Source of the DNA: Incurvaria masculella
Lineage: Eukaryota > Arthropoda > Insecta > Lepidoptera > Incurvariidae
Assembly: GCA_946894095.1 (NCBI GenBank)
Contig: OX335642.1
Span: forward strand, 7,637,021-7,701,020
Reading direction: 5' to 3'
DNA length: 64,000 bases
Below, piece by piece: positions 1-11,900 of the stretch. Within the stretch, counting starts at the first letter, position 1. Every line of letters begins with the position of its first letter. The position numbers and the translations under genes were made by a program. The notes beneath the pieces were generated by a model that saw only the letters and a list, made by a program, of their open reading frames with translations, was not told where the DNA came from and did no database searches.

Positions 1-2876
1 CGTTTTGTACATTTGGAGTTTTGTGTGGACACATTAAATGTAAAAACATCAGTATTAGGTAACCATTTTAGCCCTAATACCTTAAGCGACAAATCATTAT
101 TATCATCGAAATCCCGAAAGCTCTCTGTATATAATTCAGAGGGATCCAAATTTTTCAGGAACTCTTTACTGTTCGACGTCCACTTTCTCAAATGAAAACC
201 AGCTGAAGCAAACATATCCGTTAGTTCCGTACACAGCATTCGGCTGTGAGAGATATCATCTGAACCTGAAACTACATCGTCCATGTATATGTCGCGTTCA
301 ATAATTGCTGAAGCATGTGGATAAGTATCCTTGGAATCCTTTGCCAGTTGAGAAATTGTACGAAGAGCTTGAAAGGGTGCTGATTTGACCCCGTAGGTCA
401 CTGTCAACAATCGAAAATCTTGGACAGGCTCATGGGGAGACTCACGCCATAATATGCGTTGATAATCTGCATCCTTCGGAGGTACCAGAATTTGACGGTA
501 CATCTGTTTTACGTCTGCAGTAAAGACGACAACATGCCATCGGAAGCGTAAAAGGAGCTCGACAATATTAGCCTGCAATTTTTCTCCTTCCAAAAGGGTA
601 CTATTTAATGAGACACCCTGAACATCCTTGGCGCTGGCATCAAACACAACACGTAAAGGTGTTGTGACCGAATCTCTTAAGATTCCATGGTGCGGAATAT
701 AATAGAAATTCCCACAATCGACAGGTGGAGGCTCAGCTCTTTCTAGATGCTGACTACTCTTATAATCTTTCATGAAAGCAACATAATTGTTTCGAAAATG
801 TTCATTACTTGACAATCTCCTTTCTAATCCTATCAACCTTTTTAATGCCAATGCCCTGGAACCTGTAAAGGTGGGCAAGTTATTTTGGTCATTAAAGGGT
901 AATGGAACGATGTATCGTCCATCCTGAGTGCGATCATGCTTTTCGACAAAATAATTTTCACAATCCTTTTCCTTGGGCGACAAAATTTTATCTTTACGAG
1001 AGACGACATTTTCAAGTTCCCAAAAACTTTTTAAAGATTCGTCAAGTGAAGTAGACAGTGTTGTATGAAATGCTTGACGAGATAAGTCAGCACAAGGATT
1101 GGAACCACCCATCAACACCCAACCGAAAATGGTGTTGATGGCGGTTGGTTGGTTGGTTTCTCCTTTGACCAAACCTGGACGAAACGACAAAGCAAAAATA
1201 TCAGATCCTAAAATCATATCAATCGGTCTAGACACATTAAATTCTGGGTCCGCGAGGGTTAAACCGATGATATGTTCCCACTTTGTAGCATTGAAGGGAC
1301 TCGACGGAATATTATGATTAAGGTTCGGCAACACTAATGCAGATAAGGAAAGGTCTTCTGATGGTTCAGTATGAGTTCTAATTTGACAGTTTAAGGATCC
1401 CATGGGCTGAACGACAGATTGACCAATTCCATTTATAGAAATTGTACTTTTTGTGCTATAACTGAGATTTAGTTTTTTGCGACAATCTTCCGACATAAAG
1501 TTTGATTCACTTCCGCTATCCAAAAGCACTCGTATAGGAACATATTGACCTCTACAATTTTTAATTAGAATTCTTGCCGTCGATAGTAAAACTTTAGTGT
1601 TTGCAGCATGCACGCTACTTGACAAAGCAACAGACGGAGGAGCATTCGATTTCTCAGAAATTGGTTCATTTAATTTTTCTGAACCTTCGACCTTCTTCTT
1701 TTCAAAATGAAGAAGTGAATTATGAGAATAGCCACAGTGGCTGCAACGTTTCAATGAATGGCAATTCTTTACACTGTGCGAAGGAGCAAGGCATAAAATG
1801 CAAAGTTTATGTTCCTTTGCCAAAGTAAAGCGAGAATCAGGGTCTTTTTTAAGGAATTTAGTACAATTCCAAATGCCATGAGTTTCTGAGCACAATATAC
1901 ATTTAGGAGTGGTAACGATAAATGACGATGATTTTGGTTTCGATGTTAGAGTAACGGACGGTTTCTGGTATTGAACCTTTGAATGAGTCGTCAGTTCTGG
2001 AACCGCCGCCGACAATGCACGATAACGCTTCCTAATGAACTCAAGAAGAGTTTCGAATTTTGGAACTTCATCCGACTGATGTTCCAGTTCGAATTGAATG
2101 CGAGAAGCGCGATCAATCTTAGTCCACAATAAATGTACCAGCATAAAATTCCTATCCGGTAAATTGTATTTTTCGAGAATCAACAGGTTTTCTGTGAAAA
2201 CACTATCCACCTTTTGCAATTCACAGGCACTCCCTGATTTAATGGGTTCACAATTTAACATTTTCTCATAAAATGTGTTCGCAAGCTGCCTTGTTTTATG
2301 ATAACGCTTGCGAAGTGCATTGTACGCATCCTTATAGCTGGCATTTGATATTGGAAATGTTTTAATGAGATCCAGAGGTTCCTTTTCCACACATGATAAC
2401 AAGTAGTGCAGTTTTTCGACATCAGACATAGATTGTCTGTTATGAATCAGAGAATCAAATATCTCTATAAAAGGCAACCAGTTTTCCAATCTGCCATCAA
2501 AATGTTTAAGATTAATGCGAGGTAACTTTGCCACACTACTAAAAGAATTCTCTTGCGACTTCTGGGTAAGGGAAATATTGAACTGGCCTAACCTCTTACG
2601 AATTGATGTCACCTGGTTTTCGAAGTCCCGAGTGGCTTGAAATTCATGTTCCCGATCGGAGACACTAGTATTTGCAAGGACACGAAGCTGGGCTTCATGG
2701 AAACTAGCTATTAGTCCCGCTAGGTCAGCCTCACAACACAGTTTTAATGACAAATCGTCTGCCGTTTCCGCTAAATGTTCGAGGCGCATGACAGCATAAT
2801 CGCGCATAATTCGGAAACTGCAGCTTTCTTCCTGGGTAGGAGACGCTGGATTGCACTTTTTGTCTGGATTTGCCAT
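1..2876 (-). CDS. BEL/Pao LTR retrotransposon gag-pol polyprotein, 3' part off the left edge
   Basis: From an ATG at 2876 the minus strand stays open to the window edge, about 958 codons, with no stop in my reading. The N-terminal third is gag-like and resembles the DUF1759 type found in Pao elements. Cys/His-rich knuckles lie near residues 320-370 (CILCSETHGIWNC and CSHCGYSHNSLLH). An aspartic protease signature, LLDSGSES, is near residue 450. The reverse transcriptase follows with TADVKQMYRQI near residue 760 and the catalytic YMDD box near residue 862. This order (gag, protease, RT in one frame) is typical of BEL/Pao. RNase H and integrase would lie beyond the edge. Because the frame is intact the copy is probably young. 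It may be inserted within the minus-strand paralogue described at 5007-8016. Confidence 0.9.
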   Translation of the reverse strand, partial: MANPDKKCNPASPTQEESCSFRIMRDYAVMRLEHLAETADDLSLKLCCEADLAGLIASFHEAQLRVLANTSVSDREHEFQATRDFENQVTSIRKRLGQFNISLTQKSQENSFSSVAKLPRINLKHFDGRLENWLPFIEIFDSLIHNRQSMSDVEKLHYLLSCVEKEPLDLIKTFPISNASYKDAYNALRKRYHKTRQLANTFYEKMLNCEPIKSGSACELQKVDSVFTENLLILEKYNLPDRNFMLVHLLWTKIDRASRIQFELEHQSDEVPKFETLLEFIRKRYRALSAAVPELTTHSKVQYQKPSVTLTSKPKSSSFIVTTPKCILCSETHGIWNCTKFLKKDPDSRFTLAKEHKLCILCLAPSHSVKNCHSLKRCSHCGYSHNSLLHFEKKKVEGSEKLNEPISEKSNAPPSVALSSSVHAANTKVLLSTARILIKNCRGQYVPIRVLLDSGSESNFMSEDCRKKLNLSYSTKSTISINGIGQSVVQPMGSLNCQIRTHTEPSEDLSLSALVLPNLNHNIPSSPFNATKWEHIIGLTLADPEFNVSRPIDMILGSDIFALSFRPGLVKGETNQPTAINTIFGWVLMGGSNPCADLSRQAFHTTLSTSLDESLKSFWELENVVSRKDKILSPKEKDCENYFVEKHDRTQDGRYIVPLPFNDQNNLPTFTGSRALALKRLIGLERRLSSNEHFRNNYVAFMKDYKSSQHLERAEPPPVDCGNFYYIPHHGILRDSVTTPLRVVFDASAKDVQGVSLNSTLLEGEKLQANIVELLLRFRWHVVVFTADVKQMYRQILVPPKDADYQRILWRESPHEPVQDFRLLTVTYGVKSAPFQALRTISQLAKDSKDTYPHASAIIERDIYMDDVVSGSDDISHSRMLCTELTDMFASAGFHLRKWTSNSKEFLKNLDPSELYTESFRDFDDNNDLSLKVLGLKWLPNTDVFTFNVSTQNSKCTK

Positions 2877-2986
2877 TGTTTAAACAGAAATATACCGCGG
2901 AAATCAACACACGAAAACAGTTTGTTTACTTTTGTTCACTGACAGTAGTGACAGTTCTATTGACAGATGTGAAGTTGATAACAGTT

Positions 2987-3660
2987 CACAACGAATGGTG
3001 CCAGTAAGTAAAATAAATGTTTCCCCAACTTATTGATCAATTATTTCGAAACTACCTCCAATTCGAATTCGAGTAGACAAAGTTATTAAAATAAATATAA
3101 CAGAAATTTATTCTGAATGGGCTTTTAGATTTTTAATATGAAAACTACAAAATACATAAAATAATAAACGAGAAAGGAAGAATTATGTAGGTACTTGTTA
3201 ATCAAAGTTTATTCCACTGAGAAACGAAAGAAAGGAAAAACTTAAACGACAACGAAAATAGCTACAAATACCTATATAATCTTTGAATGTGAAACGACAA
3301 AATAAAAGATTTCTTAAAGTGCAACTCATCCACAGGTTTCTATACTATAAATCCGGCCGAAGGGCCAAAAAATGTTCGATAAAGAGAGTATTAATTTCTC
3401 TCTCAGTGGACTGTATGGGGTTTAATGGTTCAGTGCTGAAAACTTACCAGGGGTGCTTCCTCGTCGGCTTGGAGCCAAGGCACGTTGTCACGACTTACCC
3501 TCAAAGGATCCCTCTCAGGATCGGTCTCGACGCTGTACCTGGCTTCCACTGCAGAGCACAGCGAGGAACTTGGTAGTTTCCAGCACTTGATAATTTCGAA
3601 AAATGATTGCACGAACGAATGCACTTTTAGAACGAAAAATGACTTAATTTATCTTGCCAC
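2987..3660 (-). repeat. Probable 5' LTR and primer-binding site of the BEL/Pao element
   Basis: Directly upstream of the polyprotein leader the minus strand reads TGGCACCATTCGTTGTG (3003-2987). It starts with the TGG expected of a tRNA primer-binding site. Above it lie AATAAA-like signals and a TATA-like stretch near 3345-3350, as expected for R/U5 and U3. The outer LTR end was not located and the 3' LTR is outside the window, so the upper limit of 3660 is a guess. Confidence 0.4.
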
Positions 3661-3869
3661 GATGTAATCAAAGGGTGGGTTGGAGCAAAAGTGAAGTTTT
3701 TTAAATTAAATTTGGTACAAATTACCCACAGAATGTTGCCATGTTTTCGGGTTTTCCCTGTGTAAAGTGGCACTTTGAAAAACCCTTTAGCAAGATTGAA
3801 CAGCCATACTTCTCGAGTGTGACTTACAGCCCGCCATACCGACGCGAATACATTAATTTAAATAAAACA

Positions 3870-4535
3870 ATTCAACCATTTGTACCAGGCTAATTTTTGC
3901 ATAGCTAATCATCGTCGAGTAGCCATTCACGAAAATCACCTTGCCATACTTTTCCGACAGTTCCCAATGGCCGCCATCCCACTGCAAAGGAGTAATTTTT
4001 TTTTTTTCGCCAAACGATTTGTACCAGTATTGCATTTGAATTTTTGGAAAGTATTTGACAAAATGCGACCGTTATTATTTTTCCCATACTTCTAGTAGGG
4101 GAAAAAGTGCTGCCATACTTGAAATACTTATTTATTTGATATGTTTTAAAAATACGACTGTAAAATACGAAAAATCATTTTTTACATCATGGCATCATTG
4201 TATTCTCGTCATTTGGATGCAATTGTACATAAAAAAAATTATTACAGATTGTAACCATGGGGCGGATGACTGTCGGACTTGAGCTAAAAGATGAAAAAAA
4301 AATAATTTACGATTTGTACCAGTATGGCATTTGGATTTTTGGAAATTATACGATACAATGTGACCATTATTATATTTGCCATACTTCTAGTAGAGGGAAA
4401 AAGTGGCGCCATACTTGAAAAACCTGATTTTTCGACACGCTTTCAAGGTACAACACATAAAATCATTTGTTACAGTATGGCATCATTGTATTCGGTTCAT
4501 TTGGATAAAATTCAACCTAAAAAAATTCATCTCCC
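3870..4535 (+). repeat. Degenerate tandem repeat with GCCATACTT motifs
   Basis: Two diverged units of about 220 bp begin at about 4012 and 4309, both with CGATTTGTACCAGTAT. Both contain CCATACTTCTAGTAG and end near ATGGCATCATTGTATTC. A partial third unit begins at about 3878 (ATTTGTACCAGG). There is no coding content. The family is not recognised. Confidence 0.6.
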
Positions 4536-5006
4536 GGTCTATAATGACTACTAAATCCATGAATGAAAAATAAATGGAATGGAGAACTTCTTGGTTCACA
4601 ACCTGTGTACTAGGTGACTAAGTTGGTACGAGCAATACAATTTGTTCTGTTACCAAATCAGTCCATTACAGTGATTGATTGAAAGAAGGGACCTGGTGTC
4701 ACCTGTTTATGTCATTCATCAGAATTGTTGTAATATAACACAAGATGTGACATTTGATGTTTCATAATGGTTACCATTACTGCAACATTACCATTTTCCA
4801 GTTAATATGAGGTGGAACAGCGGACATTGCTTTTTAAGTATTGTCATCACATCAATTTAAATCCCAGACAACTCTAGTATTTGATACTTGATTGACAGTT
4901 GAATAACCAGAATAAGAAAAAAACTGTTTTCTGTTTAAACTCAAAATAACAAGATGAGAACATCTGTAACACATGTGTGTACACATGTAACAGCAAAGAG
5001 TCAGAC

Positions 5007-8000
5007 CTGTAGCTGCTCCAATTGTTGCTGCTCTTCTAGCAGTTGCCGTTGCTCCTGCAGCATTTGTCGTTTCCGCTTCACCATCTCTAGCTGCATGTTT
5101 AGCTCCTGCCGACACACATTCACAAGTCAACACAATACCCCGCTTGCCCTCTCCCCCATTTCCATCCTAAGTGATTCCCTCGTCTGTATTTCAGTCTTTA
5201 GTAACATGTTTGACATTTTTATTTAAGTAATTGATGAACGAGTAGCCATTAGTGATATGTACAGTAATACCCCGCTTTATGCGAGGGATGCATTCCACAA
5301 GAAATCGCATTAAGTGAAATTCTCTTATATCGGGGCTTAATAAAAAGAGAAAAAAATATGCACATATGTACATACATACATGTATGCATGTACAATGTAT
5401 ATATAAGGTGAGTTTAAAATAATCTACAAGCCTTATAGGGTTGATTCAGTATCTGATATAGAACAACTTTTGCTAAGAATGTAGGTATGTAATTTTTTTT
5501 GTTCCATTTTAATTTTTGAGAAATTTATGCATTACATTCTTCCCAGTATTGTCAACAACTTTTGCGAAGAAACTATGTACCTATCGGTAATGGTTTCCAA
5601 GAAAATAAATTATTAAAGTGCACTAACTCTTCAAACTGCCGATTTGAAAAAAAATAGGTTCCGCGCCGCGCCGGCCGACGGCGCGGAGGCGGCGAGCGGC
5701 GGCAGAGTCTATTTTACCTACCCGAATAGTTTTGCGTCCTTCCCACGCTGACGTACGCCGCGCCGGGCTATGGATTTAGTCGGCGCGGCTGTAATGTAGG
5801 TATGTACACAAGCATGCGTGTCTTTTTTCGCCCGATCGGCACTCGCTTCACTTAAATTCACTCACGTGTGATACTCAGGTCCGATGCGCGTCATGGACCT
5901 TGACATACTAATTGCTTTCAAAACGAAAACAAACGTCCTTCAGTGAGAGGGGCGGCGGTGGCGGCGGGGGAGATGGGGCGGCGGGGCTTCTGTCTGCGCA
6001 CGCGGCGGCGGCGGCGGAGAATTGTCTTGTGTCAGTGGGTCACGGTCGGGTCAATGTCCCGTGGTTGACCTATATTTTTAATTAGGTAGTTGAAGAGTTA
6101 GTGCACTTTAATAAATTATTTTCTTGGAAACCATTACAGATAGGTGCATAGTTTCTTCGCAAAAGTTGTTTAAAATACTGGGAAGAACATACTGTTTAAA
6201 TTTCTCAAAAATTAAAATGGAACAAAAAAAATTACACGCCTACATTCTTAGCAAAAGTTGTTCTATATCAGATACTGAATCAACCCTATAAGGCTTGTAG
6301 ATTATTTTAAACTCACCTTATATATATACATTACTTATTCATTTTTTTATTTGAAAATTACCAATTGCTTAATACAATTTTAAGTTTACACGAAAAAGCA
6401 AATAATTAATAATTAGTTAATACACTTTTAGCACAGATGAAAGAAGACCTAGATGTTTCACCAATAGGTCAATGCCAAAGGGACGAAAGGCAGATGGCGG
6501 AAATGGATGGATACACGTTTACAGCTATGGAAATAGGATGGCGCTATTTTCGTACCGAGAACTTGCAAAATAGCCAACAGATAGCGCTGCACAAACATAG
6601 GTATGAACCGTTGTACGCTGTACAACGGTTTTCGATCCAAATCATCGCATTGCTCAGCTAGTTGGTGTAGGCACATGGCTAGTTGGTGTTGCAACCTTCT
6701 CATCATTTTCTTAAAGCCAGAGAAGGTCCCAGAGAGCAATAGCACGATTGTGTGTTGCGCCCGCCAATATGGTGGTCTCGGTCTCGGTGTTGAGTCGAGT
6801 TTTGTCTTCGTTCTTGCAAAATGCAATCATAACATTAAACACTATTTTTGATTGTTTGACGCACAATTGAAATACGGATATCACTGTGTAAGCTCTACAT
6901 TCCCCAATCGCGTCGGACCCATGCCTTGCGTCACATTGACAAATCGCATAAAGCGGGGCATTTTAACGCAAAATATAAAATTCGCGTAGTAATTAATCTG
7001 CACAAAGGTATTACCGTACTGGGCGGTTACCATGTTAAATAACTTGTTAGGTGAATAGCAACTTGCTATTAGCAAGTGAACAGGCATTTACTTACATTTG
7101 TACCATGTCAACTGGTATATTTCAGTTCACTTGGCCGAACATGTCGTTTGACAATTAGAATGGTAAGAAATGCAACTAAACGTCAGATTTTATTACTATC
7201 TTGCCTGTCGAGTTAACTTACCATGGTAACCACCTGATCTGGTTTAATTTGCACAGGTATTTTTTTTTTTGTATTTTTATAGTTTCTTTGTTCCTGAGAC
7301 TATGTTATTTTTGTTTAAATTATTTTTAAGCATTTGTTTAGTTAAATGTTAACAGAATTTACTGTAGGAGCTTGAACAAATCTTCAGGCAATTTATTCCA
7401 AAAGTGCTTACTTGGATTAATAAATGACTGAGGTCTAGGCAGTGCCTGCCAAAACTAAAAATTAGGAGGGGTTCACATTGGTCAAAATTATTAAATATTT
7501 TCAAACATTTCAGTACAATTGTATTAAGTGAAACTATAATATTGTCGCCTGAGGTATGTTTTACTTAAATAAGATAATTTTTCATTTTTTACAAAAAGAA
7601 CTCGACACTTCACCTAAACCTTCTTAACCTGGGGGACCCCCTTGGGGGTCCCAGGCATCAGTGCTGAGGGTCCATGTTTGATATGATGACAATAAATACT
7701 GCGCATCACCAATTAATATTTTTTTCTGTGGTAATAAATATAAAGTAGTTTTTTCATAATGCCTTGGTCTTTTTGTTGTCTTTTCTTTGTAGTGATTTCG
7801 GAAGGGGTCCGTAATAAATTTGAAATCCTGCAAGGGGTCGATGACTACAAAAAGGTTAAGAAACCCTCACCTAAACTAAAGCAAACTCACATTAAGCTCT
7901 TGGGGCGCATCCGGTTGCCACGGAGACTGCACAGACTGCTGTTGCTGCCGCTGGCCATAGTTGTTACGGGAGTTGTAACCTCCCTTGTTGTCGTAACGAT

Positions 8001-8016
8001 TTCCACCGCGCTGCAT
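5007..8016 (-). CDS. Paralogue of the 782-residue gene; first two coding exons, Q/N-rich and coiled coil (partial)
   Basis: Exon 1 is 8016-7891 (42 codons, ATG at 8016, donor GTGAGT). It encodes a Gly/Asn/Gln-rich start (MQRGGNRYDNKGGYN) ending in SPWQPDAPQELN. Exon 2 is 5105-5007 (33 codons, acceptor GGCAG, donor GTCTGA). It encodes a Glu/Gln/Lys-rich helix starting ELNMQLEMVKRKRQ, a likely coiled coil. Both exons are phase 0. An acceptor AG sits exactly 15 nt before the ATG, as in the plus-strand copy at 32191, so a non-coding leader exon lies further upstream. The first 40 or so bases of exon 2 are almost identical to those of the other copy, including silent sites, which suggests a fairly recent duplication. 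Later exons were not found and probably lie left of the window, beyond the BEL/Pao insertion. The function is unknown. Confidence 0.65.
5393..6332. mobile_element. Foldback element: 240-bp inverted arms around a GC-rich core
   Basis: The left arm is 5393-5634 and the right arm 6091-6332. They are near-complementary along their whole length (for example GGTGAGTTTAAAATAATCTA against its complement). The core at 5635-6090 is strikingly GC-rich, with GGCGG runs, unlike the AT-rich surroundings. There is no convincing ORF in the core. It sits inside the pogo-like element and inside intron 1 of the minus-strand paralogue. Confidence 0.75.
6435..6600 (+). repeat. Dispersed repeat, related to 41255-41430
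   Basis: Shares GAAGACCTAG, TTCACCAATAGGTCAATGCC, GGATACACGTTTACAGCTAT and GGAAATAGGATGGCGC with the copy at 41255-41430, in the same orientation. It is non-coding, with no recognised family. Confidence 0.6.
6685..6795 (-). repeat. Diverged fragment of the piggyBac-type MITE family
   Basis: On the minus strand it carries GAGAAGGTTGCAAC and the complement of GAGAAGGTCCCAGAGAGCAA, matching the left third of the TTAA-flanked MITEs at 22007 and 48583 with many substitutions. Confidence 0.45.
7088..7235 (-). repeat. Dispersed repeat, inverted relative to 30735-30866
   Basis: CTGGTATATTTCAGTTCACT and TTACCATGGTAA recur in reverse orientation at 30735-30866. It is probably a short non-autonomous element and has no coding content. 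Confidence 0.4.
7370..7480 (-). pseudogene. Remnant of a LINE reverse-transcriptase C-terminus
   Basis: The minus strand reads a short peptide containing SKHFWNKLPEDLFKLLQ and then a stop. This resembles the WN.LP motif found near the C-terminus of Jockey/CR1-type ORF2 proteins, and a comparable SARLWNQLPLF occurs in the LINE at 14573. The remnant is too short to assign to a clade. Confidence 0.4.
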
Positions 8017-8999
8017 GCTTATTTAGGTCTACTGGAAGAAAAAAATTTTCTAAACAATTTCCCATTCCCAAGCACTATGGGATTCTCATTCTCTGGATAT
8101 GGCTAACCTTGTGGTCACTCAGCGTACATGAGTATTTTGACAAAAATCCATGCTACAATAGCCCTAATGATTAGGACTGACTTATCCCTCCCTACAAAAA
8201 GAAAATTACTTATTACACAAAAAGTGATATGGTACAAACGTAGACAGTACGTATATTGTGGTGTTACATATTTAGTTATATGGTAGGTAGAGGTATATTA
8301 TAGGATTATCCATGTAGGAGTATACAGGATATCCTAGGATTGATCAGGGATATCGAAATGAGCCATTGTAATAATCTAATAAACATATTGCCACAAGAAA
8401 AATTGTCCGACCTTAACTAGTTTTCAAGATATTAATTTTAAAAGTTTTTATTTTACTTAATACTTTGTTGCAGAAATTTGTAATGAAGGAGCGAGTTTTT
8501 ATAGGCTCACCTATTCTGCACTGGGTTAGGTCCGTCTCGCAGAGGGTTGAAACAATGCTGCAGTACCGACATTTACTTTCAAATGTATACACTGAGATGT
8601 ATACCGCGAGGGCGCAGATGGCAGGGTGGGGTAAGTTGGCTACAAGTGCGCGAGCTTAGAGCGCGCTTACACTATCTTGTGCATTTACTTTGTTGGAAAA
8701 TGGTACAATTTAAAATAATTAAGATAAAAAATCTTTCATGAAATGAAATTAAAATATTCTTTATTGCTTACAACTATTACATAGTATGCAAAGGCGAGCT
8801 TATTGCCAAAGGCAATCTCTAACAGCTAACCTTAATATTAGAAAATATATTAAGAGGTAGCAAGAAACATTAAATTACTTAAAACTAATCACACTTAGAA
8901 AACATTAGATAACTTTTTTTTTTTTTTTTTTTTCTCTATTGATTTGGTTAGGGCTTTAGCCATGTTTGGCTACGCCAGCCCCATAGTAACTATTTCAGT

Positions 9000-11900
9000 T
9001 TACTGATTGCTACGCAGGACAAGAGAATTATTAAAAAATGTGGTCACAATTTGGAACTCTTCACTTTGTGGTTGGCTCAGAGCTTCATGGATTTTGAAGA
9101 ATAAATTCAGTCTGTCTGTACATAGATCTTTCAACAGTTTGTTTCTCATAACCTGGTTCCGGACACAATCCAAGAGTACGTGAAACTGATCCTCTGCTTG
9201 TTGACAAGCGGAGCAGTTAGGGGAGTCAACTATTCGCATAAAATGCAGTGTCTTATTTAGTGTTGTATGTCCGGATCTTAGTCTGAGGCCTGTCACTATG
9301 TTCGATCTTGGCAATTTAGAATTAAGAAGCCATGGTGTTTTAAGTGGTTCACATTGAATTGTTTTATACCATATTCCTTTCTCTACCGACCTTCTATCAT
9401 AATGCTCTTTCCATAGAGTTTGACATGAGCTTTTTAAATTAAACAATATGTCGGTAGAGCATGGATCACAATTGATTTCAATGCTTTCTGATGACATAAC
9501 TGCTTGCTTAGCCAACCTGTCTGCAATTTCATTTCCTGGTACTCCAACATGAGATGGAATCCATTGTAGGTGAATGTTTTTTCCATTTGACTGAAGCTTT
9601 AGAATATCATTTAGAATTGTGTATGCTATGCGTCTACCCCGACTCTCTCTCGTAGCCATAATGAGGTGTTGAAGAGCACTTTTAGAGTCAGTAAATATGA
9701 CAATGTTGTCCTCATTAGTTGTTGCTGCGTACGAGAGGGCTTCGGAAATTGCTATTAGTTCAATTGTCATGATCGGTAATAGGCCACAGTTAACTTTGAA
9801 CTCTAAACCGTGCGATGCTATCATATCCCAAAAAGATGCCCCATTTCCGTGTAGGTCTTTAGAGCCATCTGAGTATAAGTGCCTGTATTCCTTGTATTGG
9901 TTACCTATTAGTGCCTCAGTGATGGATCTAAGTTCCTGAGGTGGAAAATCCTTTTTTGATTTGTCAAGCCCCGGAAAGTCACAGTGAATACATTGTGTGG
10001 ATATATTAGATACCCATGTCGGGAGTGTGTACATTGGCAGAGTAGGGTGATTCTCTATAATTACATTTTTAAAACTATGGTAGTAGTTGGCAAGCAGTGG
10101 CACCTTTCTATTCTTCCAATACACACGATCTATCATTTCTGAAAGTTTGTCCAGCAGGTCTATTACAGGATTGTTTGTTTTTGACTTTGCACGTAACACA
10201 TATTTGCCAGCTAAATAAGCCCTTCTTACATGTAGTGGATAGATAAACAGGTCACTCTCCATGACATGGATTGGTGTAGTACGACTATAGCTTCCAACAA
10301 TTCTTAGAGATCTATTTTGTATTACATTTAATTTTTCTAATCTAGTGTTGGCGGCGTTCCCGTATAGAAAACATCCATAATCTAATCGGCTTCTGATCAA
10401 TGCAATGTAGAGTCTCCTTATGTGAGCTGGATGCATTCCCCACGAGGACCCCGCAAGCACTTTGAATATATTATTAAAGTCGACTTTAAGCATCACCTCA
10501 TTTATTTGTTTGCTCCATCTCAGACCCTCATCCAGCCATAATCCAAGTGATTTAACAATTTTACTTCGTTTAATAGGTATTCCATTAATATTTACATCAC
10601 AAATTGTTTTTCTGTGACCTCTGGCAAACACACACATTTCTGTTTTTGGAGTTGAGATTTCTAAACCTATTTCGGACAAAACATTAATAAAGATATGAAG
10701 GGCGTCTTCTATGCAAAAAGCTGCATATTTTAAGTTAGGGGTGGTTTTAAACAGTACAAAGTCATCAGCGTATTGGACAACATTGACAAGACCTTTGCAG
10801 ATTCTATGACAAATTCCTGTTGTTACAGTGTTAAAAAGTATTGGTGATATTGGATCGCCTTGAGCTAGACCTTTTGAACATTTTCGTACAATTGTACCCT
10901 TGTTTTCTGTAACAATTTCCAGGTGCCTCTCTTTTAAAAAAAGATAGAAATATTGACAGAAGTTCCTGCCAACATTTAGTGATTTTAAGCAGGATATAAT
11001 TGATTCCACATTCACATTATTGTATGCACTTTCAATGTCGACGAAACAGGCTAGAGTAGGAAAATTTGAGGTTTGTCCTATTTGTATGCTTGATACCAGT
11101 CGAGAGAGGTTGTCTAGGCATGATTGGCCACGTCTAAACCCGATTGTGCTGTCACTCATAAACTTATTCTTTTCCACTAGCCACTCCAGCCTTCTCGTCA
11201 GCATTAGGTGAAATGTTTTGCATGGGCAAGACAGTAGAGAGATTGGCCTTAGAGCTGAAAGTAAGTTTGGGTCTCTACCGAGCTTTGGGATTACAACAAC
11301 TCTAACTCTTCTCCATTGATGTGGTATGTCGCCTGTACTAAATATCCTGTTAAATATATGGAGTAATACAACCTTACCAATCTGTGGGAGTTGGTATAAC
11401 ATGGAGTAGGTGATACCATCCACACCCGGGGCTGTGTCCTTTTTCTTGAAGGCGTTCTCCAGTTCCACAGTGGTGAACACGATATCGAGTGGTCCCTGCT
11501 CTACCCCTTCCAGTGATATTGGTTCTACTTCGACTGAGTCTGGAGCCAATGTGCAAAGAAGTTCTTCCTGTTTTGTTTGATTAACTTGCGTATTTCTTCC
11601 TTTGAATCCCTTAATCCACTTCATTTTGCGCCACATTTCAGCCGAGGTCGTCTGACCATCGACGCTGCTGCAGAAGTTCTGCCAGCTATCATTCCTAGCT
11701 TTTCTTATCGCTCTCCGTGCTTGAGATATTTTTTCTTCTAGTCCTTCTAGTTGTTGCGGAGATCCAGTTCTTCTGAAATTGGTTAAGGCTAGTCGTCTCT
11801 CAGCCACAACTTTGGAAATTTGGTTTCTCCACCACGGTTTGGGACGAAACTTGGAGTTGGGATTTGTGCTAATTCTAGCCCAGGGAATACTTCTGTCTGC

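Larger units (their letters stand above)
5262..7016. mobile_element. pogo/Tigger-like element ends (CAGTAATACC TIR, TA target) with nested insertion
   Basis: The left end reads TA then CAGTAATACCCCGCTTTATG (5262 on). The right end reads GGTATTACCG then TA (to 7016). The TA target duplication and CAGTA-type termini match Tc1/mariner-pogo-like MITEs. A second GCATAAAGCGGGG motif at about 6945 is an internal inverted copy. There is no transposase frame. The element now contains the foldback insertion at 5393-6332 and other repeats. Confidence 0.6.

Noticed and set aside
3430..3624. Minus-strand frame with two donor-like GTAAGT sites, possible third exon of the minus-strand paralogue
   Set aside because: It has no similarity to exon 3 or 4 of the plus-strand copy, starts only at GTG, and lies where the BEL/Pao LTR is expected. 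It was left unannotated.
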